A stretch of 64,000 nt of DNA from Acidimicrobiia bacterium (GCA_036271555.1 DATBAK010000087.1:42941-106940); one strand, 5' to 3'. Shown: positions 40,538-50,632, counted from the stretch's first letter. The notes: a model not told the origin generated them from the letters alone. Numbers and translations: made by a program.

Positions 40538-41262
40538 TCCCGATCCTCGAGCTGGTCGACGTCGTGAAGAGCTACGGCGCCGGGCCGAACGAAGTGCGCG
40601 CGCTCACCGACGTCTCACTCGCGATCGCACCGCGCGAGTTCGTCGCGGTGCGCGGCCCGTCGGGCTGCGGCAAATCGACGCTGCTGCACCTCGCGGGCGG
40701 GCTCGAAGATCCGTCGGCCGGACGCGTCCTCGTCGACGGACGCGACGTGCACACGATGACCGCGCCGGAGCGCGCATCACTGCGCCGGCGCGACGTCGGC
40801 TACGTGTTCCAGCGCCTCAACCTCGTCGCCGGGCTCACCGCGCTCGAGAACGTGATCCTGCCGCTCGAGCTCGACGGAGTCGGGCGGCGCACGGCGCGCG
40901 AGCAGGCGACGGACGCGCTCCACGCGGTCGGGCTCACGCAGAGCCTCGAGCGCTATCCCGACGACTTCTCGGGCGGTCAGCAGCAGCGCATCGCGATCGC
41001 GCGCGCGGTCGTCGGAACGCGACGGCTGATCCTCGCCGACGAGCCGACCGGATCGCTCGACACCGCGACCGGCGACTCGGTGATCGAGCTGCTCGCGAAC
41101 CTTCCCGCCGAGCGCGACACCGCGGTCGTGCTCGTGACCCACGAGCCGCGGTACGCAGCGTGGGCCGATCGCATCGTGTCGATGCGCGACGGACGGATCA
41201 CGTCGATCGCGTCCGCACCCGCCGAGCCGTCGGCGACCGCGATGCCGGCGGGTGCGCGATGA
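40534..41262 (+). CDS. MacB-type ABC transporter ATPase
   Basis: ATPase of 242 residues that should power the FtsX-like permease next door. Walker A is GPSGCGKST, the signature FSGGQQQR, and Walker B LILADEPTGSLD. The ATG overlaps the PadR stop and the stop overlaps the permease start, so all three genes are translationally coupled. The substrate may be a lipid, peptide or antibiotic; the sequence does not tell. Confidence 0.92.
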   Translation: MIPILELVDVVKSYGAGPNEVRALTDVSLAIAPREFVAVRGPSGCGKSTLLHLAGGLEDPSAGRVLVDGRDVHTMTAPERASLRRRDVGYVFQRLNLVAGLTALENVILPLELDGVGRRTAREQATDALHAVGLTQSLERYPDDFSGGQQQRIAIARAVVGTRRLILADEPTGSLDTATGDSVIELLANLPAERDTAVVLVTHEPRYAAWADRIVSMRDGRITSIASAPAEPSATAMPAGAR

Positions 41263-43865
41263 GCGATCGCGGCCCCAGCCCGGCGACCGGGTACCGGCTC
41301 GCGACCCGCTTGGCACGGCGCGAGGTGCTGCGCCGCCCGGGGCGCACGCTGCTCGTCGCCCTCCTCGTCGCGGTGCCGGTCGCGGGCATGTTCGTCGCCG
41401 ACGCGATGGTGCGCACCAACCATCTGACCCAGGCCCAGCTCTGGCATTCGGAGTGGGGCGAAGCCGACGCGCTGTTCAGCGCGAGCACACCGCAACAGGT
41501 CGCGACGCTGCGCGCCGAGCTCCCGGCCGGCACCCACACGGTCGCGATCCACGAGTTCGCCGACCCTCAGGTGATGCGCGTCGCGGGCGGCGCCGACACC
41601 GCGGTCGAGGTCTCGCACATCCCGCTGCGTGACCCGATCACGAACGGGATCGTGCAGTTGATGTCGGGCCGGATGCCGGCGCGCCCAGGCGAGGTGTTGC
41701 TCACCCGCACGACCGCGCACGCGCTGCACGTCCACGCCGGTCAGACGCTGCGCCTCACGGCACCGGCCCGACAGACCTTCGTCGTCACGGGCGTCGGCGA
41801 GTACTCCGAGGCCTGGGGCCAGTCGTCGATGATCGTGCCACCGGGCACGGTGTTGCCGTGGAAGGCGCCGAAACTCGGTGTCGGTCAGATCCTCGTGAAG
41901 GTCGCGCCGGGAACGGATCCACGCGCGCTCGTGCCGGTCAGCAGTCGCGTCACCGAGAGCGACGTGGGGCTCGAGCTCTCCCCCGCGCTCGGCCGCCACG
42001 TCGACTACGGCGCCGCCGACACGCAGCGCAAGGTGCGCTGGAGTTGGGTGATCGGCGCGCTCGTGCTCACCGTCGCGGGCATTGTGATCGCGTCCGCGTT
42101 CGCGATGGGCGCGCGCCGGCAACTGGTGACGCTCGGCCAGCTCGCGGCGAACGGTGCGCCTCCGACGACGCTGCGGCGCGTGCTCTTCCTCCAGGGCACG
42201 TGGACGGGACTGATCGGTGCGATCGGCGGCTTCGGGCTCGGCGCACTCGCGCTCGTCGCGCTCACGTCCCACGCCTCCGCGATCTTCCACCACAGCGTGC
42301 ACCCGTGGACGATCTCGGGCGGCGACGTCGCGCCGATCTTCCTGCTCGGTGTGATCACGGCAACGATCGCCGCGCTGCTTCCCGCGCGCACCACGAGCCG
42401 CGTCCCCGTGCTCGCCGCGCTCGCAGGCCGACGACCACTCGGTCGCGTCCCGCGTTGGCTGCCGCTCGCGGGCGCACTCGCGGCGGCGGGCGGTCTCGCG
42501 CTGCTCGCCCTCGCGGTGATCGGCAGCCGTGGGAGCGCCGACATCACGGGCAACTCGCAGGTGTGGATCATCACCGCCATCATCGGTGGTGTCGCGGTAC
42601 TGCTCGGCGCGTGCGCGGTCGCACCCGCATACGTGAGCGTGCTCGGCCCGCTCGCGGGGCGAGCACAGGGCTCCAGCCGGATCGCGGTGCGCAGCCTCGC
42701 GCGCCAGCGCACGCGCACCAGCGCGGTCGTGTCGGCGATCGCGGCAACCAGTGCGCTCGCGATCGCGGCGACGTCGCTCGTGCTCTCCGCACACCTCGAA
42801 CGCGAGCGGGGCGCCGACTACGTGCGCGCCGACGAGGCCCAGTTGGTCTCCTTCGGCGCCACGGGGACGAACGCCCCGACCGCCGCGTTCGTCGCCAAGG
42901 CCCGCCACATCCTCCCCAAGGAAACGAGCGTGCTGCGCACGAACATGCCGGCACGTACGGGCGTCACCTGGACGATCCGGTCGTTCGCGTTCGACCACGC
43001 CCAGGCGGACGAGAACGGAACGCTCCTGAGCAGCGAGTCGCCGATCGTCGGTGTGCCGACCGTGATCGTGACACCCGCGGTGATCGACGACTACGCGCTC
43101 GGCGGCGACGAGCGCGCGAAGCTCGCCCACAGCGGTGCGCTGTATCTCGGCGACGAGTCGTTCCCGATCGGGAAGGGCGACGGGCACGCGGTGATCAGCC
43201 TCGACGTTCACGCGAATGCGGCGCCCGGCACGCGCACGCGCCGGTTCTCCGTGCCCTTGGTCGACGCGGTGCACGCGCGCATCGGTGCGATGCCGCGACT
43301 CCTCGTCACGCCCGCGCTCGCGACGCGGCTCGGCATGCACGCGGTGCCGGGCCCGGTCGTGCTCCGCTCACCGCACAACTTGACCGCGGTGCAGCGCACG
43401 CGGCTCAACTCGCTCGACGACGTCTCACCCTCGAGCGTCGTCGACTACACACCACCCGGCGGCCTCGATCCCCTGCTCGTGCAGTGGGCGCTCGTCGGCA
43501 TCTCGCTGGTGATGGTGTTGTTCGTCGTGGCCGTCAACCTCGCGCTGTCAGCGGCGGAGACACGCGACGAGCGCGACGTGCTCACCGTCGTCGGTGCCGC
43601 GCCCGCGGTGATGCGTCGCGCGAACGGCTACAAGGCTGCGCTCCAGACGGTGATGGGGGCGCTGCTCGCGATCCCGATCGGCTTCCTGCCCGTCGTCGTG
43701 TTCGTCACCGCCGACAACTCGACGCGACCGCTCGTCTTCCCCTGGGCTGTGGTCGCGATGCTCGTCGTCGCGCTGCCGGTCGTCGGCGGGCTCGTCACCA
43801 CGGCCGCGAGCGGTCTCGCGCTCCGCTTCCGCCCGGTGCGCGTGTCGACGATGGCCTACGACTGA
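41259..43865 (+). CDS. FtsX-like ABC permease with large extracytoplasmic domains
   Basis: Membrane subunit of 868 residues. A first helix (TLLVALLVAVPVAGMFVADA) is followed by a ~200-residue extracytoplasmic domain, an FtsX block of three helices (~260-400), two further helices (~430-490), a second extracytoplasmic domain (~510-750) and a C-terminal FtsX block (~755-865). This duplicated layout is typical of actinobacterial MacB-like exporters. The ATG overlaps the ATPase stop. Its 3' end overlaps the convergent gene by 10 bp. Confidence 0.9.
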   Translation: MSDRGPSPATGYRLATRLARREVLRRPGRTLLVALLVAVPVAGMFVADAMVRTNHLTQAQLWHSEWGEADALFSASTPQQVATLRAELPAGTHTVAIHEFADPQVMRVAGGADTAVEVSHIPLRDPITNGIVQLMSGRMPARPGEVLLTRTTAHALHVHAGQTLRLTAPARQTFVVTGVGEYSEAWGQSSMIVPPGTVLPWKAPKLGVGQILVKVAPGTDPRALVPVSSRVTESDVGLELSPALGRHVDYGAADTQRKVRWSWVIGALVLTVAGIVIASAFAMGARRQLVTLGQLAANGAPPTTLRRVLFLQGTWTGLIGAIGGFGLGALALVALTSHASAIFHHSVHPWTISGGDVAPIFLLGVITATIAALLPARTTSRVPVLAALAGRRPLGRVPRWLPLAGALAAAGGLALLALAVIGSRGSADITGNSQVWIITAIIGGVAVLLGACAVAPAYVSVLGPLAGRAQGSSRIAVRSLARQRTRTSAVVSAIAATSALAIAATSLVLSAHLERERGADYVRADEAQLVSFGATGTNAPTAAFVAKARHILPKETSVLRTNMPARTGVTWTIRSFAFDHAQADENGTLLSSESPIVGVPTVIVTPAVIDDYALGGDERAKLAHSGALYLGDESFPIGKGDGHAVISLDVHANAAPGTRTRRFSVPLVDAVHARIGAMPRLLVTPALATRLGMHAVPGPVVLRSPHNLTAVQRTRLNSLDDVSPSSVVDYTPPGGLDPLLVQWALVGISLVMVLFVVAVNLALSAAETRDERDVLTVVGAAPAVMRRANGYKAALQTVMGALLAIPIGFLPVVVFVTADNSTRPLVFPWAVVAMLVVALPVVGGLVTTAASGLALRFRPVRVSTMAYD

Positions 43866-45934
43866 GCGAGCGGCACGGCCGCGATCACGAACTGGTCGCG
43901 CGCGTGCACGTACGTGCGCGGCGGCCGGTCGACGGTCTGGTCGAGCAGATGGTCGCTCGTCACGGTCGCCACGACCTGCGGCCGCGCGTTCGGGAGCGTG
44001 CGCGTGACGCGCGCCGGTGAGTCGGCGACGACGTAGAGCACACGGCCGTCGGCGCGCCACCGGCGCGCGAGCTCGGCGAGACGCGTGTCGTCGAACGCGT
44101 TCGTCCGCACCGCGACCGGCACCCCGCAGAACCCGCGCAAGGCCTGCGGCGCCTGGCGATACAGCTGCGTCGGACCGTTCAGCATCACGACCGCCGCGTG
44201 CGGACCGAGCGCGCGGCACGTCGCGTGCACCGCGTCGAGCATGCCGGGCTCTGTGACCTCGTCGCGCACGGGCAGCGTCGCCGAGAGCGGCCACGCGACG
44301 AACGCGATCGCGAGCAGCACGGTGGCACCGACACCCACTCGTCCCGCGCGGTGCAGTAGAAACTCGAGCGCGACGACGGCGAACAGCAGGAAGCCCGGAA
44401 TCACGATGGGCACGAACCGGCGCATCGCCCAGAGCTGGTCCGGCGTGATCGACGCGTTCCAGAGGTAGATCGTCGCGACCACGCCGAAGCCCGCCGCCAA
44501 CGCCCAGTGCGCGATCGTGCCCCTTCGCAGCGTCTCGCGGACGAACAGTCCGACTCCGAGCACGCCCGCCGCGAGCGCGAACGGACCGAGATACCACGCG
44601 TGCCAGCGCATCGCGTCCTGGAAGTAACGCTGACTGCGGTCGACGGTGAGGTGGTGCGCGGCCTGGATCGACCCGACGAGGCCAATCGGCTTGCCGCGCG
44701 GATGATCGACGTACGGGCGCACGAGCCAGAGACCGAGGAGCAGGACGCTGAACGCGCCCCCGAGGATCGCGGGCAGGCGCGGCACGCGCGCGAACCACCC
44801 GCGCCAGCGGTCGGCGCGCCGGCCGAACACGATCGCGACCACGGACACGACGACGATGCCGATGTACTCGGCCGCGACGCGCCACCCGGGCTCACCGAGG
44901 TACTCGGGCACCCGCAGCGCGACGTCGAGGATGCCGAGCGCCGCGACCGCGGTCGCCGCGCACACGAAGGGCACCACGACATCGAAGCGCACGCCGTCGT
45001 CGGAGTCGCCGACGCTCGTTCGTCGCCGCGCCGCCGCGAGCGCGAACAACACGGGGATCGCGACGACGTAGAGCGGCCCGTCGATGCGCGCCGCGACGAT
45101 CGTGCCGAGCAGCACGCCGGCGAAGACCGCGCGCGTCCGTCCGCCGCCGTGCGGTCGCAGATCGCCGAGGCCGAGCACCCACAGGCTGCCGAACGCGACG
45201 AGTTGCACGACGACCTCGGAGTACGCGTCGCGCGTGAAGTGCAGTTGCACGACGTTCACCGCGAGCGCCGCCGTCGCGAGCAGCGCGAGCACTGGCCGCA
45301 CGTACCGGCACACGAGCGCGTAGAACACCACGAGCGACGCCGCACCCAGGATGGCGGGCAGCGCGAGCATCAGCCGGTCGCCACCGACCCAGTGCGCCTC
45401 CGCGAGCAGCACGCCCAGCAGGTGCGAGAACTGGAAATGCATCGACGTCCCGTCGCCGTACAGGCCGGGCGTGTTGTAGCGGAGGCCGCTCGTCGTCGCG
45501 AACGGCCCGGTCGCGGCGTCGAACACGAGGCCGTGGTGCGAGGCCAGCCAGCGCCCCGTGTTCACGTACGCGCCGGGGTCGCGATCGATCAGCAGGTGTT
45601 GCGCACCGTCGCGCAAGTTGTCGAGCAGCGCCGCGACCGCGATGACGACCGCTCCGCTCGCGGTGAGCGCCGACGCGCGCCCGCCGACGGTCGGCACACG
45701 CATCGGTTGCGCGGCGCGGAACAACAGCCACGCGGCCGCGACACCGAGCGGCACGACGAGCAGCGGAAGGAACACTCCCACGACCGCGAGAGCGAGTCCG
45801 ACGAGGCCGAAGCCCGCGACGATCGCCAGGATCGCGGTGACGCCCACGATCAACGCGCGCGGCAGCGGTGCGGGCGGGATCACGACGTCGTCAGGAGGGC
45901 CGGCGCGGGACTCCGAACGCGCCGGCGCGACCAT
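43856..45934 (-). CDS. Polytopic glycosyltransferase-like membrane protein
   Basis: Integral membrane protein of 692 residues with about twelve hydrophobic helices and a soluble C-terminal ~130 residues. An acidic pair after the first helices (LIDRDPGAYVNTGRWLA, near residue 120) and an extracytoplasmic loop resemble GT39/ArnT-type polyprenyl-sugar-dependent glycosyltransferases. No definitive catalytic motif is seen, so the family call is tentative. The ATG at 45934 is the natural start. It is monocistronic on the minus strand. Confidence 0.65.
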   Translation of the reverse strand: MVAPARSESRAGPPDDVVIPPAPLPRALIVGVTAILAIVAGFGLVGLALAVVGVFLPLLVVPLGVAAAWLLFRAAQPMRVPTVGGRASALTASGAVVIAVAALLDNLRDGAQHLLIDRDPGAYVNTGRWLASHHGLVFDAATGPFATTSGLRYNTPGLYGDGTSMHFQFSHLLGVLLAEAHWVGGDRLMLALPAILGAASLVVFYALVCRYVRPVLALLATAALAVNVVQLHFTRDAYSEVVVQLVAFGSLWVLGLGDLRPHGGGRTRAVFAGVLLGTIVAARIDGPLYVVAIPVLFALAAARRRTSVGDSDDGVRFDVVVPFVCAATAVAALGILDVALRVPEYLGEPGWRVAAEYIGIVVVSVVAIVFGRRADRWRGWFARVPRLPAILGGAFSVLLLGLWLVRPYVDHPRGKPIGLVGSIQAAHHLTVDRSQRYFQDAMRWHAWYLGPFALAAGVLGVGLFVRETLRRGTIAHWALAAGFGVVATIYLWNASITPDQLWAMRRFVPIVIPGFLLFAVVALEFLLHRAGRVGVGATVLLAIAFVAWPLSATLPVRDEVTEPGMLDAVHATCRALGPHAAVVMLNGPTQLYRQAPQALRGFCGVPVAVRTNAFDDTRLAELARRWRADGRVLYVVADSPARVTRTLPNARPQVVATVTSDHLLDQTVDRPPRTYVHARDQFVIAAVPLAQS

Positions 45935-45980
45935 CGCCGCAGCTTCTCACGCCGCGACCGCGCGCAGCCGCGTCCGCCTC

Positions 45981-46769
45981 TCAGTAGATGACGAGCCCAC
46001 CGTTCGGTGAGATCGTCTCGCCGGTGACGAAGCTGCTCTCGTCGCTCGCGAGGTACACCGCAGCCGCGGCGACGTCGGCCGCCTCGCCGATGCGGCCGAG
46101 CGGCGTGAGCATCTTCAGCCCCGCGATCATCTGCGGCGCGACCGACGCGCTCATCGGCGTGTCGATGACGCCCGGACAGATCGCGTTCGCGCGAATGCCG
46201 CGCGGTCCGCAGAAGCGCGCGACGCTGCGCACGAGTCCGAGCAGTCCCGCCTTCGCGGTCGCGTAGTGCACCGGTCCCCAACCTGCGAGTCCCGCGATGC
46301 TCGAGATACAGATCATCGAGCCGCCCTGCTCGGCCTCGAGCAACCGGTCCACGAACGCGCGCGTGCAGAAGAACGCGCCGTTGAGATGGATGTCGAGCAT
46401 GCGTTGCCAGCCCGCGTCGCTCATGTGCGCGACCTGAACATCGGAGCCCGTGTTGCCATCGCGCGAGCCGTCACCCGGTGTGCGATCGACACCTGCGCAG
46501 TTCACGAGCACGTTCACGACGCCGTGCCGGGTCTGCGCGTCGGTGAACATCGCGTCGATCGCGGCGCTGTCGGAGACGTCGCACGCCCACGCCGACGCGG
46601 TACCACCCGCGGCCGCGACCGCGTCGACCGTCCGCTGCGCGGCGTCGCCGTCGAGGTCCTGGCAGACCACGGTCGCGCCCTCTTCCGCGAACCGCACGCA
46701 CATCGCCGCACCCAGCCCGCCGCCCGCGCCCGTGACGACCGCGACCTTGCCGTCCAAACGTCCCGTCAC
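45981..46769 (-). CDS. Short-chain dehydrogenase/reductase
   Basis: Classical SDR of 262 residues: cofactor loop TGAGGGLG (residues 13-20), NCAG, Ser in ISSIAGLAGWG and YATAK, plus CPGVIDTPM. The start is GTG (46767-46769), overlapping the stop of the mycothiol-type gene as GTGA, so the pair is co-translated. The coupling with a predicted mycothiol enzyme suggests a shared detoxification or aromatic pathway. The substrate is unknown. Confidence 0.9.
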   Translation of the reverse strand: MTGRLDGKVAVVTGAGGGLGAAMCVRFAEEGATVVCQDLDGDAAQRTVDAVAAAGGTASAWACDVSDSAAIDAMFTDAQTRHGVVNVLVNCAGVDRTPGDGSRDGNTGSDVQVAHMSDAGWQRMLDIHLNGAFFCTRAFVDRLLEAEQGGSMICISSIAGLAGWGPVHYATAKAGLLGLVRSVARFCGPRGIRANAICPGVIDTPMSASVAPQMIAGLKMLTPLGRIGEAADVAAAAVYLASDESSFVTGETISPNGGLVIY

Positions 46770-47539
46770 AGCTTGGATGCCTCCAGCCAGCGCGCGAGCA
46801 GCGCGTCGTCACCTTCGAGATCGGTCGCGGTCGCCGGACGACGGCCGTAGAGCACGAGCAACAGCGTCTCGGTCGGCGCCGTCACCGTAACCGTCGCCCC
46901 GGACGCGACGACCGGCTCCCATTCGAACCCGTCGGCCCGGAGACGGATGTGCCAGCCCTCGTCGCGATCGCGGCTCCGCAGCGCGATCGACTCGCCCTCA
47001 CCGCGCAGCTCGGCGACCCGCGGTCGGAAGTACCGCGCGGTCGGGATGTTCGCGAGCAGCTCCCCGATGCCGTCGGCCGCGATTCGAGCATCGACGGTCG
47101 TTTCCTGACCGCACGCGAGGTCGGCGTCGACGCGATGCACGCAGGTCTCGTGCAGCATCCGACGCGACCAGAACCGCGCGTGCTGGTCGGCACCCCACGA
47201 CCACACGTCGGCGTCGGGGTCGGTCGCCGCGAACGCGTCGCCGAGCAGGTCCCCGCCCGCGGCGAGCCACTCGCCGTAGGCCCGGGCGTCGGTCGCGTCG
47301 GCCGGCAACTCGAGATCGAACGAGCGCGGATCGAGCCGCTCGGACGCGCGGTCGCGCACCATCCGCGCGGCCCAACGATGTATCCGTCCGACGTGCGCGA
47401 CCAGCTCGGCGACGTTCCAGTCCGGACAGCTCGGGACGCGCGCCGCGAGATCCGATGCGCGCACCGCGTCCGCCATGCGGTCGATCTCCGCGCGCGCCGC
47501 GTCCTCGTACTCGGCCGGCGCCCACGTCGCGACCGTCAC
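46766..47539 (-). CDS. Mycothiol-dependent maleylpyruvate-isomerase-family protein
   Basis: Protein of 257 residues. The N-terminal DinB-like domain has CPDWNVAELVAHVGRIHRW (metal His), and HETCVHRVDADLA supplies the second histidine region; a C-terminal MDMPI domain with TETLLLVLYGR follows. It should bind a divalent metal and mycothiol. GTG start 47539 overlaps the PAP2 stop (GTGA). It lies between the PAP2 and SDR genes in a three-gene chain. Confidence 0.85.
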   Translation of the reverse strand: MTVATWAPAEYEDAARAEIDRMADAVRASDLAARVPSCPDWNVAELVAHVGRIHRWAARMVRDRASERLDPRSFDLELPADATDARAYGEWLAAGGDLLGDAFAATDPDADVWSWGADQHARFWSRRMLHETCVHRVDADLACGQETTVDARIAADGIGELLANIPTARYFRPRVAELRGEGESIALRSRDRDEGWHIRLRADGFEWEPVVASGATVTVTAPTETLLLVLYGRRPATATDLEGDDALLARWLEASKL

Positions 47540-48378
47540 TCCCCTCCCGATGCGCCCGCGCCGACGAGCTCCGGCGCCGGTTCCGCGGCCAGGCGGTCGC
47601 GCACGTGCACGACCGCGGCGCGGCTCCAGCGCTCGACCACGATCGCCATCCCGAGCAGGATCGACGCAACGATGCCGTCGAGCCACCAGTGGTTCGCGGT
47701 CACGGTGACGATCAGGATCGTGAGCGTCGTGTGCACGAGCACGAGCCAGCGCCACTTGCTCGGACTGATCGAGATCACGAACACGGCTTCGAGCACCGCC
47801 CACGCGACGTGCACCGATGGCATCGCCGAGAGCTGATCGGCGAAGCCGCTGCCCGCGGCTCCGTACACCGACTGTCCGTAGTGCAACGCGGTGTCGACGA
47901 AGCCGAGGTTCTCGAACATACGCGGCGGCGCGACCGGGATCAGCTGGATCAGCAGGCACGCCGCGGTGAGGATCGCGACCGTGTTGCGCACCGCCGGATA
48001 GTGCGGTCGGTGCCGGAAGAACATCCACACGAGGAAGATGATCAGCGCCGGGAAGTGGACCGTCGCGTAATAGACGTTGAAGAGCTTGATCACGGACGGA
48101 TGGGGCAGGAACCAGCGCTGCACCGTCACCTCGCTCGGCAGGTGCAGCGCGCGCTCGACGTGCCAGACGAACAGCGCGTGTCCGCGCGCGCTCTGGACCT
48201 TCAGCAGCGCGAGCCGGCCCGCGAGCTGCCAGATCGAGAACAGCGCAAGGACGAGCGCGGTCTCGCGGAACGCGGCCGTCGCGATGACGAGCCCGCGTCG
48301 GCCGCGCGGCCGGATGAGCCACCCCGCGAGGGTCAGGATCACCGCCAGCCACGCCGCCTGACTCCAGCTCAGCATCAT
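47536..48378 (-). CDS. PAP2-superfamily membrane phosphatase (Aur1/inositol-phosphoryl-transferase-like)
   Basis: Membrane protein of ~280 residues with six helices. The PAP2 active-site motifs are MPSVHVAW (C2) and TANHWWLDG (C3), the PAP2_3 pattern shared with inositol phosphorylceramide synthase-like enzymes; an RMFENLG loop precedes them. It could transfer or remove a lipid phosphate on the outer leaflet. The start is uncertain: ATG at 48378 or 48375 gives the first helix, while a start at 48498 adds 40 basic residues. It heads a GTGA-coupled chain with the mycothiol-type and SDR genes. Confidence 0.8.
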   Translation of the reverse strand: MMLSWSQAAWLAVILTLAGWLIRPRGRRGLVIATAAFRETALVLALFSIWQLAGRLALLKVQSARGHALFVWHVERALHLPSEVTVQRWFLPHPSVIKLFNVYYATVHFPALIIFLVWMFFRHRPHYPAVRNTVAILTAACLLIQLIPVAPPRMFENLGFVDTALHYGQSVYGAAGSGFADQLSAMPSVHVAWAVLEAVFVISISPSKWRWLVLVHTTLTILIVTVTANHWWLDGIVASILLGMAIVVERWSRAAVVHVRDRLAAEPAPELVGAGASGGE

Positions 48379-48526
48379 GTGCGCGGGCCCCGACCGGTGT
48401 GAGGACAGCGCCCGCGCGGCGCGGGCCACAACCAGTTTGGCGGCCGTCGCGCGGCGCCGTCGAGCACCCGGCGTCGGTGTCGTATTTCCGCCAGACACCC
48501 AGACTCCGACGTGGTTCCATGGACGG

Positions 48527-50110
48527 GTGATCGACGACTTCGACCGCTGCTATCGGGCGCTGCAGAGCAAGGACTCCCGCTTCGACGGGTGGTTCGTCAC
48601 GTGTGTGACCTCGACCGGCATCTACTGCCGGCCGAGCTGCCCGGCGATGCTGCCGAAGCCGCAGAACGTCCGGTTCCTGCCGACGGCCGCGGCCGCACAG
48701 GAGGCGGGTTTCCGCGCCTGCAAGCGCTGCCGGCCCGACGCGAGCCCCGGCTCGCCCGAGTGGGACGTGCGCGCCGACCTCGTTGCCCGCGCGATGCGTT
48801 GTATCCGCGACGGCGTCGTCGACCGCGAAGGCGTGGCCGGGCTCGCGAACCGGCTCGGCTATGGCGTGCGCCAACTCCAGCGCCAGCTGAAGGCCGAAGT
48901 CGGCGCCGGTCCCCTTGCCCTCGCGCGTGCGCAGCGCGCGCAGACCGCGCGCGTGCTGATCGAGACGACCGCGCTCGATTTCTCGTCGGTCGCGTGGGGC
49001 GCGGGCTTCCAGAGCGTGCGGCAGTTCAACGCGACGGTTCAAGAAGTGTTCGCGACGACGCCGAGCGACCTGCGCGTCCGCGCACGGAAACGTGACCGCG
49101 GCACGGGTCCGATCGCCGGTGCGATCGATCTGCGACTCCCGCTGCGCGAGCCGTTCAACGCCGAAGGCGTGCTCGCGCACCTCGTCGCCACGATGATCCC
49201 GGGGGTCGAGGAGTACGCGGCCGACGTCGACGCGGCGAGCGGCGAGCACGCGAGCTCCGCCGGTCCCACCGCGCGTCACGGAGTGCGAACGGAGCGCGCG
49301 CGACCGAGCAAGTACCGGCGGTCGTTGCGGCTGCCGCACGGGCACGGCATCGTCGAGCTGGTTCCCGCCGTCGATCACGTGCGCTGCCGACTGCGGCTCG
49401 CCGATCTGCGCGACCTCACGGCGGCCGTGAACCGCTGCCGCCGCCTGCTCGACCTCGACGCCGACCCCGTCGCGGTCGACGCGCATCTCTCGCTCGACGA
49501 GTCGCTCGCGCCGCTCGTCTCGAAGGCACCCGGTCGCCGGGTCCCGCGCAGTGTCGACCCCGCGGAGCTCGCGATCCGCGCGGTGCTCGGCCAGCAGGTC
49601 TCGACGCGCAGCGCGCGCACGCACGCGGCGCGACTCGTGCTCGCGTGTGGAGAACCGCTCGTGTCGCCCGACGGCGGGCTCACACACTGCTTCCCCGACG
49701 CCGCCGCGATCGCCGACTGCGACGCGGCCGCGCTCGCGATGCCCGCGTCTCGCGCGCGCACGGTGCGCACGGTCGCGAGCGCGCTCGCCGACGGCAGTCT
49801 CGTGATCGACGAGAGCTGCGACCGCGCCGAGCTGGTGGACCGGCTCGTCGCGTTGCCCGGCATCGGCCCGTGGACCGCGGCCACGATCGCGATGCGCGCG
49901 GCCGGCGATCCCGACGCGTTCCTCGCCGGTGATCTCGGCATCGTGACCGCGGCGCGCCTGCTCGATCTGCCGACCGACGCGCCGGCGCTGCTCGCGCACG
50001 CCGACCGTTGGCGCCCGTGGCGCTCGTACGCGGTGCAGTACCTGTGGGGCGCGCTCGATCACGAGATCAGTCACCTGCCTACCGCCCAGCCCGTCGCCCA
50101 GCCCGCTTGA
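48527..50110 (+). CDS. Ada-AlkA fusion: methyl-sensing regulator and 3-methyladenine glycosylase
   Basis: DNA-repair protein of 527 residues. N-terminal Ada zinc domain: cysteines in GIYCRPSCPA and ACKRCRP, where the first serves as methyl-phosphotriester acceptor. An AraC-type HTH follows (~90-190, VAWGAGFQSVRQFN). The C-terminal AlkA region has an N-terminal fold and a HhH-GPD module (LPGIGPWTAATIAMRAAGDPDAFLAGDLG) with the catalytic Asp. It should excise alkylated bases and regulate the response. Start GTG 48527. The ogt gene is 15 bp downstream in the same direction. Confidence 0.92.
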   Translation: MIDDFDRCYRALQSKDSRFDGWFVTCVTSTGIYCRPSCPAMLPKPQNVRFLPTAAAAQEAGFRACKRCRPDASPGSPEWDVRADLVARAMRCIRDGVVDREGVAGLANRLGYGVRQLQRQLKAEVGAGPLALARAQRAQTARVLIETTALDFSSVAWGAGFQSVRQFNATVQEVFATTPSDLRVRARKRDRGTGPIAGAIDLRLPLREPFNAEGVLAHLVATMIPGVEEYAADVDAASGEHASSAGPTARHGVRTERARPSKYRRSLRLPHGHGIVELVPAVDHVRCRLRLADLRDLTAAVNRCRRLLDLDADPVAVDAHLSLDESLAPLVSKAPGRRVPRSVDPAELAIRAVLGQQVSTRSARTHAARLVLACGEPLVSPDGGLTHCFPDAAAIADCDAAALAMPASRARTVRTVASALADGSLVIDESCDRAELVDRLVALPGIGPWTAATIAMRAAGDPDAFLAGDLGIVTAARLLDLPTDAPALLAHADRWRPWRSYAVQYLWGALDHEISHLPTAQPVAQPA

Positions 50111-50125
50111 GAAGAGGACACGACG

Positions 50126-50632
50126 ATGCACACCTACCTCATCCCCGAGAGCCCGGTCGGCGCGCTCACCCTCGCGGCCGACGACGACGGCCGGCTCTGC
50201 CGACTCGAGTTCGGCGAGTGGTCACCGCGCGTGCGCGCCGCCGAGGTCGTCCGCGTCGAGGCAGCCGACGGCGTGATCGCCGACACGCTGCGCGAGCTCG
50301 ACGAGTACTTCGCCGGCACGCGCCGCGAGTTCGACGTTCCGCTCGCGCCGCAGGGCACGCCGTTCCAGCTCGCGGTGTGGGACGCGTTGCGCACGATCCC
50401 GTACGGCGAGACGACGAGCTACGGCGAGATCGCGCGCTCGGTCGGTCGCCCGAACGCGGTGCGCGCCGTCGGTCAGGCCAACGGTCGCAACCCGATCGCG
50501 ATCATCGTCCCGTGCCACCGCGTGATCGGCAGCGACCGCAGCCTCACCGGTTACGGCGGCGGCATGGATCGCAAGCGCTACCTCCTCGGCCTCGAAAACG
50601 CTTCGGTGTTCACGCCGGCGCTCGATCTGTAA
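50126..50632 (+). CDS. ogt: O6-alkylguanine-DNA alkyltransferase
   Basis: Suicide repair protein of 168 residues. It has the active-site PCHR (IIVPCHRVIGS, Cys near residue 131), the HTH segment TSYGEIARSVGRPNAVRAVGQANGRNP and the C-terminal LTGYGGGMDRKRYLL loop. The ATG at 50126 follows GAAGAGGACACG. It sits directly behind the Ada-AlkA fusion, forming a two-gene adaptive-response unit for methylation damage. The symbol follows family convention. Confidence 0.95.
   Translation: MHTYLIPESPVGALTLAADDDGRLCRLEFGEWSPRVRAAEVVRVEAADGVIADTLRELDEYFAGTRREFDVPLAPQGTPFQLAVWDALRTIPYGETTSYGEIARSVGRPNAVRAVGQANGRNPIAIIVPCHRVIGSDRSLTGYGGGMDRKRYLLGLENASVFTPALDL

Noticed and set aside
46766..50131. An 1121-codon minus-strand open frame
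   Set aside because: Most of it is antisense to the Ada-AlkA gene. Only the last 257 codons are the mycothiol-type protein, whose start is set by the GTGA overlap.
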